This document shows, piece after piece, positions 12,507 through 23,767 of a stretch of 64,000 nucleotides of DNA (its first letter is position 1; each line of letters starts with the position of its first letter). Below the pieces are notes generated by a model. It had not been told where the DNA came from. It worked only from the letters and a program-made list of their open reading frames with translations, and ran no database searches. Where the stretch lies: positions 64,672,575-64,736,574 of the forward strand of contig NC_092093.1 in NCBI RefSeq assembly GCF_045679555.1, read 5' to 3'. Source of the stretch: Salvelinus alpinus (lineage: Eukaryota > Chordata > Actinopteri > Salmoniformes > Salmonidae). Made by a program: the position numbers and the translations under genes.

Positions 12507-13653
12507 TATATACAAAAGTATGTGGACACCCCTTCAAATGAGTAGATTTGGCTATTTCAGCCACACGTGTAGCTGACGGGTGTATAAAATTGAGCACACA
12601 GCCATGCAATCTCCATAGACAAACATAGGTAGTAGAATGACCTTATTGAGGAGCTCAGTGACTTTCAATATAGCACCGTCATAGAATGCCACCTTTTCCA
12701 ACAAGTCAGATTGTCAAATTTCTGCCCTGCTAGAGCTGCCCCGGTCAAGTAAGTGCTGTTATTATGAAGTGAAAACGTCTTGGCTCAGCCGTGAAGTGGT
12801 AGGCCACACAAGCTCACAGAACCGTCTGTCCTCAGTTGTAGCACTCAATACAGAGTTCCAAACTGCCTCTGGAAGCAACATCAGCACGAGAACTGTTTGT
12901 CTGGAGCTTCATGAAATGGGTTTCCGTGGTCAAGCAGCTGCACACAAGCCTAAGATCACCATGCGCAATGCCAAGCGTCGGCTGGAGTGGTGTAAAGCTC
13001 TCCGCCATTGGACTCTGGAGCAGTGGAAACGCGTTCTCTGGAGTGATGAATCATGCTTCATCATCTGGCAGCCCTACGGACGAATCTGGGTTTGGAGGAT
13101 ACCAGGAGAACCCTACCTGGCCAAATGTAAACTTTGGAAGAGGAATAATGGTCTGGGGCTGTTTTTCATGGTTCCGGCTCCTTAGTTCCAGTGAAGGAAA
13201 ATATTAACACTACACCATACAATTACATTTTAGATGATTCTGTGCTTCCAACTTTGTGGCAACAGTTTGGGGAAGGCCCTTCCCTATTTCAGCATGACAA
13301 TGCCCCCGTGCATAAAGCGAGGTCCATACAGGAATGGTTTGTCGATCGGTGTGGAAGAACTTGACTGGCCTGCACAGAGCCCTGACCTCAACCCCATCGA
13401 ACACCTTTGGGATGAATTAGAACACCGAATACGAGCCAGGCCTAATCGCCCAACATCAGTGCCCAACCTCACTCATGCTCTTGTGGCTGAATGGAAGCAA
13501 GTCCCCACAGCAACATCGAGTGGAAAGCCTTCCCAGAGGAGTGGAGGCTGTTATAGCAACAAAGGGAGGACCAACTCCATATTAATGCCCATGATTTTGG
13601 AATGAGATGTTCGATGAGCAGGTGTCCACATACCTTTGGTCATGTAGTGTATA
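12507..13653 (+). pseudogene. Tc1-like transposon with broken transposase (type A)
   Basis: The ends are inverted: 'aaaagtatgtggacacc' on the left and 'ggtgtccacatacctttgg' on the right, bounded by TA-rich sequence. The transposase is split in different frames: 12769-13185 carries the DNA-binding region and first catalytic block (VLWSDESCF), and 13234-13605 carries [15 protein letters not shown]. The frames shift between them around 13180-13240, so the gene is dead. The element begins 73 bp after the bclaf3 stop, so bclaf3 transcripts probably either end before it or read through it. The same family forms the host element in the sh2d1b intron at 39200. Confidence 0.85.
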
Positions 13654-14500
13654 TTATAACACACGTAGACAGCCTGACCTTAGAACCGGCATCTCTTATT
13701 TTCTGCTGCTTGATTACCTGGTAGCGGCACCTTTTCCATTATCTGACCTACACCTGTACTGACACTGGCCAACAGAACATGTAAAGTCTCCTGACAAAGT
13801 AGTGTTGTGGGGAAGTGATGTCATAATGCAGGGGGGAGGACCCTGAGCCAGAAGGGGAACATCCTGTTAGTGAGGAGCTACCTAATTCATTCATTGGTCC
13901 TTTCATTCATGAAGTATATTCTGAGTAAGTGAACGCTGCTTTTTGTTGGCTGTATGCATTGCTTACTGAAGAAAAAAATATAAAATAATAGATTACTTCA
14001 AATACCACGTTGGCAAGCGTGTTAGTGTAAGGTAGTAAAAGTCCCTCTTGAGCGTAGTAGTAAAAATGCATCTTACATGAGTACAGACAATTTGGTCATT
14101 ACCTGTATTAATACTCAGTATTCCCCACAGCTCTCACCTGTACACCTGTGTGTGAGCGCTTAAGGTTCATGTACAGAGGTGATCCTTGCTGATATTTAAC
14201 AGGTGCCTACTTCCACCTAGGCCAAACTTTTAGGTAAACTGGGCCGGCCAGGACTATTCTACGGTCAGAGGTAGTTACGGATAGGCCAGACTGCTATTCT
14301 ATGGTCAGTGGAGACTGACCGGTGGATTGATGCCCCGCTGGACTAACCACAACTGACTGGGGAAGAGGATGCCCAGCTGTACAGGTGGATATCAAGTTGG
14401 GATAGTGCTTAGCAGAAACACAGGCAGGCCTTAACCTTTAACCCCACAAGAGCAAGCAGAGGTGATATGGGATCTGGCAGAGAATCCAGTCAGACGATCA
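13654..14500. other. Region between converging bclaf3 and liph 3' ends
   Basis: No coding exon is seen. It probably contains 3' UTR sequence of one or both converging genes. Confidence 0.4.
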
Positions 14501-14517
14501 CTGAAACACACACAGCA

Positions 14518-14523
14518 TTTATT
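14518..14523 (-). terminator. Candidate liph polyadenylation signal
   Basis: TTTATT on the + strand is AATAAA on the - strand. It lies about 810 nt after the liph stop codon and is the first canonical signal I noticed at a plausible UTR length. Confidence 0.45.
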
Positions 14524-14595
14524 TCAAATGTAGGTAGAAATACAAAGTTCATAAAAAATGTCTTTACACCACAGTACCATAGATTTCTTTTATAC

Positions 14596-14601
14596 AATAA
14601 A
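14596..14601 (+). terminator. Candidate bclaf3 polyadenylation signal
   Basis: This is an AATAAA on the + strand about 2.2 kb after the bclaf3 stop, beyond the Tc1 insertion. If used, the bclaf3 mRNA would include the Tc1 copy and overlap the end of liph transcripts. An earlier noncanonical signal is equally possible. Confidence 0.25.
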
Positions 14602-15036
14602 AACATCTTGACTTTTTAATCAATTTCCATTATTTCAAGTCTTTCTTTTCAACTGCTCAGTTATGTCAGAGTTGCAATACAAATGGACAAGATACTGACT
14701 CCCACACAAACCAGGAGCTACACTGAAGTTATAAGAGCTTATGACTGGCTATAGCAGGTTATGAATGCCCTCTGTCTGCATTAAAATACAGAAATGTCAT
14801 AGCAACACGACCATCTTTCGTAAGGCAGAGAGCGAGAGCAGTCCAAAAAACCCTCATGGTAAGATAAATCCCACTGAGCAGCATCATTATTAATGACTTC
14901 AATAATGTCTGTATGGTCCACCAGTGTTCTGTTGTCCTCCAAAGAACAATCGGAAGGCCCTCTGTAATCACCTGAAAGAACTGGAGAGCAGTCAGAAACA
15001 TGGTGCTGGCTCCACCTAGTCTTCACCTTCTATGAC

Positions 15037-15183
15037 GTGTCAAACTTGTTCCACGGAGGGCCGAGTGTCTGCGGGTATTCACTGATTTTGTAAGGATTCC
15101 TCTCACCTGGTTGTCTAGTTTTTTCCCTTTCAATTAAGACCTAAACAGCAGACACTAGGCCCTCCATGGAATGAGTTTGACAC
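15037..15183. mobile_element. Short foldback MITE in the liph 3' UTR
   Basis: Arms of about 36 bp at 15037-15072 ('gtgtcaaacttgttccac') and 15148-15183 ('gtggaatgagtttgacac'-like, inverted) pair with few mismatches around a 75-bp loop. If liph uses the polyA signal near 14520, this hairpin lies within its mRNA. The family is one of the short foldback elements common in fish genomes. Confidence 0.8.
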
Positions 15184-15336
15184 CCCTGGTATGCCAAAGC
15201 CTGTGATCCCACAGCTTGGCTAGACAAGACGGGCAGTGTGAGGGTGAACGCGGTCAACTTTCTGCCCCTTTTGGTTCTGCGTGTGTGACTGGGGAGGCCC
15301 TGTGTGTATGTGAGGGGAGCGGTCTCCGGTGATGGC

Positions 15337-18300
15337 TCAGAGGCGAGGGTCGCAGGGCAGCGGGCGGAACGCCACCTCAATATTCTCCTCCATGATGATG
15401 TCATAGCGACACATCAGCGGGCTGGAGGGATGAGAGAAAGGTATAGTTGGAGAGAGAGGCTGAAGGATGACGCGGGAGGGAGGGAGGATGACTGGGGAGA
15501 GAGGCGGGAGGGAGGATGACTGGGGAGAGAGGCGGGAGGGAGGGAGGATGACTGGGGGTGAGGCGGGAAGGAGGATGATGCGGGAGGAAGGGAAAAGTGT
15601 GTGTGTGTGGGGGGGGTCTCACCTGTCGGGTTGCTCCAGGTGGGTGAGGCGGATGTGGAGTAGTCGGATTTTGTAGCGAGGGCCTATCATATTGCCGCTT
15701 GCGATGCGGAGGGATATCTTCTGGACGGGCTGCACGTCCTCATCAAACTGGACCAACAGACGGGTGGAGGTGTACTGCTCAAACTTGAACCGCTTACTGT
15801 GGAGGAGAAGAATGGAGAGGGTAAGAGGGATAGGGATAGAGAGTTAGAGGTCTTACTGTCATAAATGTGTATATGTGTGTGTGTGAGACTTACCGGTCTA
15901 TGCGTGCCTCACTGAAGTTCCTGCCACTGTGTAGTCTGAGGATGACGACTCCCCAGCGCAGGTACTGGTTCCATGTCACCATGTCCACCCTGTAGCTGGT
16001 CTCTACACACACAGGACACACACTGTTATACACACACAATTCATATTTGAGAAATCACTGCTATAGAAGCATTATGTATGTTAATCACTGATTGATAGTA
16101 AGGGGTGAGGGACTTACTTTGATATGGCAACGTGGCAGTGGTGGTGAAATAGGCCTTGGTCTGACCCAATCGCAACAGAGTATCCCTCCACCTGCTGATG
16201 TCGTAACCTGGGGGGTAACCATGGATACATCATTCAGGACGGTTGGTATGGCAATCAAACTACTTGATAGATGATTTGATGACAAACAAATTTTCCCATG
16301 TTTACAGATTGAGTGAGATTCTGGGTTAAGTTGGAAGGCTGTCCTCTCACCTAGCATGGGACAGGGGGCGGGCTTAAAGGCTTCACACTGCAGACACCGC
16401 CCATCCAGAAAGTCGCTGAAGGAGGAGCAAGGGTAGGCTGTGAGGCTGCAGGTCCGGTTGAGAGCACACAGGTACAGGAACACAGAGCGCTGGTGGTCAC
16501 ACACGAAATACGACTTCCCTACGAAAGAGAGAAGCTGTGAGTTATTACATGAGTTATTGTGTGTGGTGTGTGTGTGTTAGTCTTACCTGAGAAGATGGTC
16601 TTGGGGCAGCCTGGCTGATCAGATCCTCCATTGGCATAGTAGTCAATATGGCCATGTTGACCTCTGAGACCAAACGCTATGTGAAAAAATAGGAAGATCC
16701 CAAAGTTACAGATAATACAGGACAACATGAAATTACACTTTTTTTTTATCACAAAAACACATCTAGAGAATCCCTCGCCCCCCACACAAACACACAGCAT
16801 GTCAGTACTTGCAGTTCATGTCAGTGTGTAGTACGTCTACAAAGATGGCGTCTGAAGGGTCTAGTCTCTCCTCAGCAGTCGCTCCAGTGAACATGGGTCC
16901 TGCTGGGTCCAGACCTAGACAACAATGAATCAATTAATAGATTCATTAATGCATCAATTAATTAAACCTTTCATGAATAAATTAAGTAATCAATCAATCA
17001 AATAGTAGCTTTTCAGTCACAAACAATCGCTCTCTCCTACCTGTAATGCGGCCAATCTTGCCCTTCAGGTTTGCTCCTACAAACCCAGCTAGGTGAGCTC
17101 CTAGACTCACCCCGATCAGGTGGATTGAACTCAGAGGCGCTCCCTCCTCCTAAACACACACAGTGAACAATTAGCAACATTGACACAAGACTCATAGAAC
17201 AACTGATTAAAGAGTCACAGAAAACGAGCAATATCCCCCCCCCACACACACACACCTGCATGCTGAGTATGAAGCCGGTGAGGTTGTTGGCAGCCTGTCG
17301 GGTGTTGGCCACAGCAGTGAAGTAGTTAAGGTTAGCAGCTCCTCTGTTCCAGTCCACCACCAGGATGTTCATGTCCTCCTGCTCAGACAGCAGCTGGACG
17401 ATGTGATCCACCCAGACCGGAGGGGCTCCGGTGGGCCGGTAGCCGTGGATGACGAAGGCCGTGGGCAGGGAGAAGTTGAAGAGTGGCTGGTAGGACAGGT
17501 GGTGGTGGTTCACCTCTCTGCCGCAGCGCAGGTTAGACCTAGTGGAAGGAGGGGAATACTTTATGTAGAACATTTGTTATTTTTACTTTTTAACTGAACC
17601 GCAGACACACACACACATTCATGTTCACACACACTCTAACCTACTTGGTGTAGAGCAGCAGCTTAACATTCAGGGTGGTCCCAAGGAAGCACTCATGGAA
17701 GTCCAGGTCTGTAAAGTCATCACACAGTTCACCTACACCATTCTTCTGGCCTGGGGAGAGAAGGGGAGGATGTGTACATGTGCTCATTGATACCCTGCTA
17801 GGTCAGCATCAGGTCATTCTCTGATCTTACTGTGAACCCCAACACATTCTTCTTTCCTTATGCATTTAAACATGAGCAGACAGCTGGTGAATGGAGACAG
17901 AGTGAATACCGACGATTTGCATTTATAAAGATAGATAAGCACTGGCCTAACTCTGACCTCTTTACATTGCTATTCACCCCTACCATTGTCTCACTTTCTC
18001 CCCCTCCCCTAGCCACTGTTCTTTGTCACAGGTGAAAGGTTAAAGGTGCCGGTCTGAACCTTGCTCTGGAAAATTATCCTCTGTGGTTTGTTTTGCTTTG
18101 TGATACTGTAGTGTCCCTCCTTGACTGCAGCCAGGCTTTGACTGTATGGCGCTAGGGGCTTTAGCCTTTTACCATGTAGCATTAACCACAAGACTGCATC
18201 ATGAGCTTTACCATGTAGCATTGAGTGTCATGATTCGGTAGCATTAGCATGTTAATGTTCAAACCACATCAGTTATTAGTGTTAGCATGTAGGCTAGCTC

Positions 18301-19790
18301 CCAGTGTCATGCTAGCGGCTTTAGCGGTGATCCATGCTCTCTAATTAGCAGCTTGTCCTCTGCTGTTACTCTCAATTGGATCAAGGTGCTATAAAAAGCA
18401 GCTCATCCTGTCACAGCTTTCTATCTTCCTCTGTGGCCCCAATCCCCTTTCTCAACAATCTTCCTGTCCTCAATTCATGACCCGTGACCTCACACAAGTA
18501 CACACACACACACTTACGCCCATGCACACACACTGCACACTCTAATTTCTCCACTCAGGGATAGTTGGGGAAGAGAAGGCACATACATGGCAGTTATTTG
18601 AGTCTGTTCTGGAGGGCGTGTAGAAAGACGTCTGAAACCTGGAGTCTGCTAACACAGTGGTTCTCAAAACTCCTCAGGGACCCCCGTCGTTTTAACAAAT
18701 TTGTTGTAGCTCTGAACTAATTCCAAATGTGGCCAATGTGCTCAATGCAGTTTCACGTAGAAATGTGACTCATTTAACCACCCCCGCACAGGACTAAGAT
18801 TTAAGATCAAAGGCCTGATTACCTGCATGTCCACCAATGATGTTAACATGTAGAAATGTCCCTGTGGTCTGTCTTACATAGGGAAAAGCCGTAGAAGCAT
18901 TAAGACGCGGATCAGTGAACACCGCCGCAATATACGGACAGGTGAGACAAAAAACCCTGTTGCTGTTCATTTTGTACAAGCTGGAAATCCTGTTAGTTCT
19001 CTGAGATACATTGAAATGGTCAAGATGTCATGGAGGGGAGGAAGACGGAGAGGAAACTTCTTCAAAGGGAATCTTTCTGGATCCACAGTCTCCTCTTGGC
19101 CTTAAAGAGGAATTTGACTTAAAACCATTTTTATAGTTCCAAAATGTCCAAATGATTTGTGTACTTTTTCACCCAAATTGAATATTCTGTGTGTGTATAT
19201 ATATAATATTACTGTAAATATTGATCACATTCCTTGTGTATGGTCATATATTTTGATGAATGTTGATATTGTGCACTTATGTTATATATTTGTACCTCCT
19301 GTTTCAGGAAGTGTCACTGAGTGCTGCCCATATATATAGGACCTTCCACCTGGGATATGGATGCCTGATGAAGACCTACGTGTCAAAACATTCTTATAAT
19401 AAAATCACCTGGGAACATGAGCAGCAGTGTGCTGCGTTTAATATATATATTTTTTTGCTTTTTCAGCTCTGGTTCACCTATTCAAGGGCTTGATGATTAG
19501 TTGACAAGTTGAATCAGGTGTGCTAACTCTGGAATAGATGAAATACATGGAACAGCTGGAAGTCCCGGGGGAGAGGTTGGAGAAACACTGTGTTAACAGA
19601 TGCGAGACAGAAAACAACACTTTTCTCTCTCTGTAAACTGTGTCCTGGGTTAAGGGTGATAGGGTCAGAACAGGCAGACCTCACACAACTAGCTCAACAC
19701 CCACACACACACTTTGATCACGGAAATATGAGTCTTACCTTTGCAGAGCATGAGGGAGCCCACCAAACCGAGGAGTTGCCAGAGTAACAT
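15337..19790 (-). CDS. liph: Lipase H-type phosphatidic acid-selective phospholipase A1
   Basis: Coding exons in transcript order: 19790-19739, 17750-17645, 17538-17256, 17149-17041, 16914-16813, 16676-16587, 16518-16351, 16207-16118, 16002-15894, 15796-15623, 15421-15337. The sum is 1368 nt, 455 residues plus TGA; human LIPH is 451. A signal peptide ([16 protein letters not shown]) starts it. The triad is Ser162 in GVSLGAH, Asp186 in LDPAGP and His256 in CDHQRS, with the same spacings as human LIPH (154/178/248). [14 protein letters not shown] and [12 protein letters not shown] are lipase-family blocks, and paired cysteines are kept. Members are secreted or membrane-bound enzymes that release lysophosphatidic acid. 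All introns are GT-AG except the one between 16813 and 16676, which needs a GC donor. LIPH versus the related LIPI is not fully separable, but length and sequence fit LIPH better. No break is seen; the gene appears functional. Confidence 0.92.
15457..15595. repeat. Short G-rich minisatellite in liph intron
   Basis: About four imperfect copies of a unit built on 'ggatgactggggagagaggc' and 'gggagggag' lie between the last two liph coding exons, followed by a GT/G tract at 15597-15616 that abuts the donor of the preceding exon. Confidence 0.8.
17751..18654 (-). other. liph intron 1, 3' part
   Basis: Ordinary intron sequence with a CA tract around 18500-18515. No repeat family is recognised with confidence. 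Confidence 0.45.
18655..19590 (+). mobile_element. MITE interrupted by a Penelope-like element
   Basis: The outer ends 'cagtggttctcaaa' (18655) and 'tggagaaacactg' (19590) are inverted repeats of a common fish MITE, probably hAT type. Inside, about 18790-19440, is a Penelope-like retroelement 3' end: a reading frame from 18850 to about 19103 contains [20 protein letters not shown] and EHRRNIRTG, the GIY-YIG endonuclease signature, followed by VAVHF. An in-frame TAG precedes the cysteine pair and the frame ends early. The tail includes 'cctgatgaagacctacg', usual for these elements. The reverse transcriptase part is absent. It lies in liph intron 1. Confidence 0.8.
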
Positions 19791-21030
19791 CCTTACAACC
19801 AAGAGAAAGAGGGAAAGAAGGAGGGAGATACTAGAGGGAGGTTTGTCTGAGAGAGGAAAGAATGGGAGCTCTTAGTAATACAGAGAGCGGGAGGGAGGGA
19901 AGAGCTAACTGATCATGACCAGAGCAGAGAGAGAGATGTTGAGGTGACTAGGTGTGTTGGGATCTGGGTTAACCAATAAAACTCTTGAGTAGAGCAACAC
20001 GCTCACTGCCAACAAAACACAAACACACTGCCAACAACACCCCACTCACTACACATCTCACTGTACACAGAGGAGAAGGATCAATGGAAGGAGAGAGACA
20101 AAGTAGATCAGTATATAATAGTCTTTCTAGCCGTATTTCTTTATTCCTACTTGATCCTATACTTTTTTGTCTTTGGTAATATTTAGTGCTAATAAAGCAT
20201 TATTGACTTGTACTGCAAGAGGGGAAAGAGAAGGCTCAAGACACAACACGTACTATAATTATCCTCGGTTTCCAATGAGTCACCATGTACTTCCTAATCA
20301 GTCTTTCTCCATCTCTCCTTTATGCTCTATTCTCCCCATCCCTCTCTCATACTATCTGCCTCTATGTACTCAATACCATCAATCCCAACTCTCCCATACA
20401 TGTGAGGACCTGGGTGTCGCTGGCCAGGCCAGCCCAGGCAGGAGTGCTCTCTGTGGGGCAGCTGTGTTCTGACAGGAGCATCTCCCAATGGAGTTCCACA
20501 TGAGCAGTGTTATTAATAGCATCAGAGCTGTGGTAACACTAACCAGCCCTGCCTATACGCACTATTTACTGACTACAGCATTAAATGTACAGTATGGGCT
20601 TTAAATACATATAATTTAAAGGCAGAGTACAGGGCAGAGGCATCAAAAGCAACAAATCAGAAGCTGTCCAACCCTACTGGGGTGTGTGCCCATTTCCCTG
20701 GTTACCTCTGAGAATCTTTCATAATGGTCCAGGCTGCAGGGCATGTATACTTACACATTTGTAATGTATACTTACAATAAATATGCATATGTCCCATTGC
20801 TGCCTGGTTCAAAGTTTCCCATCTAGTTGAACTTCAATTGTGTAGGCTAATACCAGTTGAGATGGTTAAGTTTAGGGGCCAATGCAGTGGCCTTCTGTTC
20901 ATTCTGTAGACTTTGGGGGGCGATGATCTGGACCATGGACTGGGTAAGGGGTTGGTCTATGGAGTCTTAGACCACCGAGTTTAGGGCAGGGTCAGCCAAC
21001 ATTCCTCCTGAAGAGCTACTCTCCAGAGGA
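19791..21030. other. liph upstream region
   Basis: This contains the presumed liph promoter on the reverse strand. A motif 'ggttaaccaataaaac' at about 19967-19983 holds an inverted CCAAT-type element and resembles an HNF1-like half site, but this is weak. No gene or known repeat is seen in the rest. Confidence 0.35.
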
Positions 21031-22110
21031 CCTTGATTCTCCAGGTGAGGATCCAGGTTCAGATCATTCTCCAAGTGGGGAGCCAGGTCCAGATCATTCT
21101 CCAAGTGGGGAGCTAGGACCAGATCATTCTCCAAGTGGGGAGCCAGGTCCAGACCATTCTCCAAGTGGGGAGCCAGGTCCAGATCATTCTCCAAGTGGGG
21201 AGCTAGGACCAGATCATTCTCCAAGTGGGGAGCCAGGTCCAGACCATTCTCCAAGTGGGGAGCCAGGTCCAGACCATTCTCCAAGTGGGGAGCTAGGTCC
21301 AGATCATTCTCCAAGTGGGGAGCTAGGACCAGATCATTCTCCAAGTGGGGAGCTAGGACCAGATCATTCTCCAAGTGGGGAGCCAGGTCCAGATCATTCT
21401 CCAAGCGGGGAGCTAGGACCAGATCATTCTCCAAGTGGGGAGCTAGGACCAGATCATTCTCCAAGTGGGGAGCTAGGACCAGATCATTCTCCAAGTGGGG
21501 AGCCAGGTCCAGATCATTCTCCAAGCGGGGAGCTAGGACCAGATCATTCTCCAAGTGTGGAGCCAGGTCCAGATCATTCTCCAAGCGGGGAGCTAGGACC
21601 AGATCATTCTCCAAGTGGGGAGCTAGGACCAGATCATTCTCCAAGTGGGGAGCTAGGACCAGATCATTCTCCAAGTGGGGAGCTAGGACCAGATCATTCT
21701 CCAAGTGTGGAGCTAGGACCAGATCATTCTCCAAGTGGGGAGCTAGGACCAGATCATTCTCCAGGTGAGGAGCTAGGTCCAGATCATTCTCCAGGTGAGG
21801 AGCTAGGTCCAGATCATTCTACAGGTGAGGAGCCAGGTCCTGATCATTCTCCAGGTGAGGAGCCAGGTCCTGATCATTCTCCAGGTGAGGAGCCAGGTCC
21901 TGATCATTCTCCAGGTGAGGAGCCAGGTCCTGATCATTCTCCAGGCGGGGAGCCAGGTCCTGATCATTCTCCAGGCAAGGAGCCAGGTCCTGATCATTCT
22001 CCAGGTGGGGGGCCAGGTCCTGATCATTCTCCAGGTGGGGGGCCAGGTCCTGATCATTCTCCAGGTGAGGAGCCAGGTCCTGATCATTCTCCAGGTGAAG
22101 AGCCAGGCTG
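21031..22110. repeat. Minisatellite, 36 units of 30 bp
   Basis: The unit is 'gatcattctccaagtgggga' plus ten bases. Thirty-six units run in perfect 30-bp register with only substitutions. The left two thirds uses 'ccaagtggggagctaggacc' and 'agccaggtcc' variants; from about 21751 the unit changes to 'ccaggtgaggagccaggtcc'. Because 30 is a multiple of three, long open frames appear on both strands (decapeptides such as LENDLVLAPH on - and GPDHSPSGEL on +). These are consequences of the repeat; I see no start context, splice sites or homologue to make them genes. Confidence 0.97.
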
Positions 22111-23159
22111 AGGCCACAACCAGGTCATTCTGTTCCCCCTCTGGATTAAGATCTTAACCCTGAAGCCACGCCCTCCTCTGTCATCTGGCTATAACTGGAT
22201 AAAACTGTAGACAGAGATTGTAGGCAACTGTGTGTGTCAATTCAAATACATTTGTCACATGCTTCGTAAACAGAAGCTGTAGACTAACATTGAAATGCTT
22301 ACTTACCATAAACTGGCTAAGTGGTTGGTCTATGGGCCTACCGGCCTTCCTCCTAGCTCTTACCATCTGGTCAGCCCTGGTCAGAGACACGGATACACAC
22401 ACACAGGTCAGAGAGAGTTATCTAGCAGGTCATAGCGAGGCTAACCTGTAACCTCAGTGGATGTTCTATGGTTAGTTAGTCAGTGATTAGTCTCATTAGA
22501 TGATTAGGTAATCAGAGATTTAACCTCTAAGAATATTAACCCCTCTGGGGAACTGGAGCATGAGATACAAACACACAGTTTGTTTGAGTGGTTGTGTTGT
22601 AGTTCACCCTATAACATCACCCACCCCTTTTGTAGGCCGTGATTCCATTTCCATTTATTTTGGGGGAACTCAGTTGGGGTCTCAACTTGCTGTTGAGAGT
22701 TAGAACAGTGCAATACACAAGGTGACATTTTTTATTTGGTTTTGCATCAGCAGCTTTTCTCTTGTTATGTCAGTCACTGACAGTAACTCAATTAGCCCAT
22801 GTCAGCTAAATATTTTTAGATTAGTAAATTAGTACAGTGGCTAGCTATCTAAACTTGTAGTAATCATGGTCAAACTACCGACCGGGTGGCCCCCATTGAT
22901 TTTGTTAGTCACTCTCACTCGGATATCGTTTTAAAAACTACAAACATTTCTCTCCACCCTATGGCAAAATTAGAGTTGCAGGAAATTAGTTATAAAATTA
23001 GGACCCCCAAAAGACCCAGCTCTGACTGCATGTGTGGATGTGGGTACGCAGACCTGCGAGCCACTGCAGCCCATCATGATGAGTTCTGATTTTTGGTGGC
23101 CCCCACCTCCATCAAAGTTGCCCATCTCTGCACTACATAATAACATGATATGTAAGGAT
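22111..23159. other. Intergenic, with LINE-tail and MITE scraps
   Basis: At 22240-22315 'caaatacatttgtcacatgc' begins a short reversed LINE tail. Around 22885-23145 the phrases 'ggtggcccccacctcc' and 'aaagttgcccatctctgc' look like an end of a dispersed MITE. No exon is seen. Confidence 0.45.
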
Positions 23160-23480
23160 TGTCGGACCAAAGTGCAGCGTTGTATGGGTTCAACATATTT
23201 ATTTAGTGAACCGGCACAAAGAAACAATAAAGCACAAACGAAACGTGACGCTAATGGTGTGCTCACAGGCAACTAACCAAAAACAAGATCCCACAAAAAC
23301 CTAGTGGGAAAAGGCTGCCTAAATATGATCCCCAATCAGAGACAACGATAAACAGCTGCCTCTGATTGGGAACCATACCAGGCCAACATAGACATACAAT
23401 AACCTAGATAACCCACCCTAGTCACACCCCGATCTAACCAACATAGAGAATAAAAGGCTCTCTATGGTCAGGGTGTGACA
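23160..23480 (-). mobile_element. Solo LTR, reverse strand
   Basis: On the reverse strand it begins TGTCACACCCTGACC and ends near GGTCCGACA, with a near-terminal 'aaataaatatgttg' polyadenylation-type stretch. The inner hairpin 'cccaatcagagacaacg'/'cctctgattggg' and overall layout match a common salmonid LTR that recurs in related form at 42143-42622. No matching target duplication is visible here, and the right flank is an L2 fragment. Confidence 0.75.
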
Positions 23481-23767
23481 GCCACGGCACAACCCAAGGG
23501 GGGAGCCAACCCAGACAGGAAGACCACGTCAGTGACTCAACCCACTCAAGTGACGCACCCCTCCGAGGGACGGTATGGAAGAGCACCAGTAAGCCAGTGA
23601 CTCAGCCCCTGTAATAGGGTTAGAGGCAGAGAATCCCAGTGGAGAGAGGGGAACCGGCCAGGCAGAGACAGCAATGGCGGTTCGTTGCTCCAGTGCCTTT
23701 CCGTTCACCTTCACACTCATGGGCCAGACTACACTCAATCATAGGACCTACTGAAGAGATGAGTCTT
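23481..23767 (-). mobile_element. L2 LINE fragment (3' UTR), reverse strand
   Basis: The sequence is the reverse complement of the part just after the reading frame of the L2 copy at about 58030-58310 (for example 'gagtgactcaacccactcaa' with small changes and 'gaaccggccaggcagagac'). Confidence 0.85.

Noticed and set aside
20967..22157. Long open frames on both strands (255 and 184 codons) as protein genes
   Set aside because: They are produced by a 30-bp repeat whose length is a multiple of three; no splice sites, start context or homologue supports them.
23034..23276. Cysteine-containing 80-codon frame near 23.1 kb
   Set aside because: It crosses the border between a MITE scrap and an LTR, so it is not a gene.
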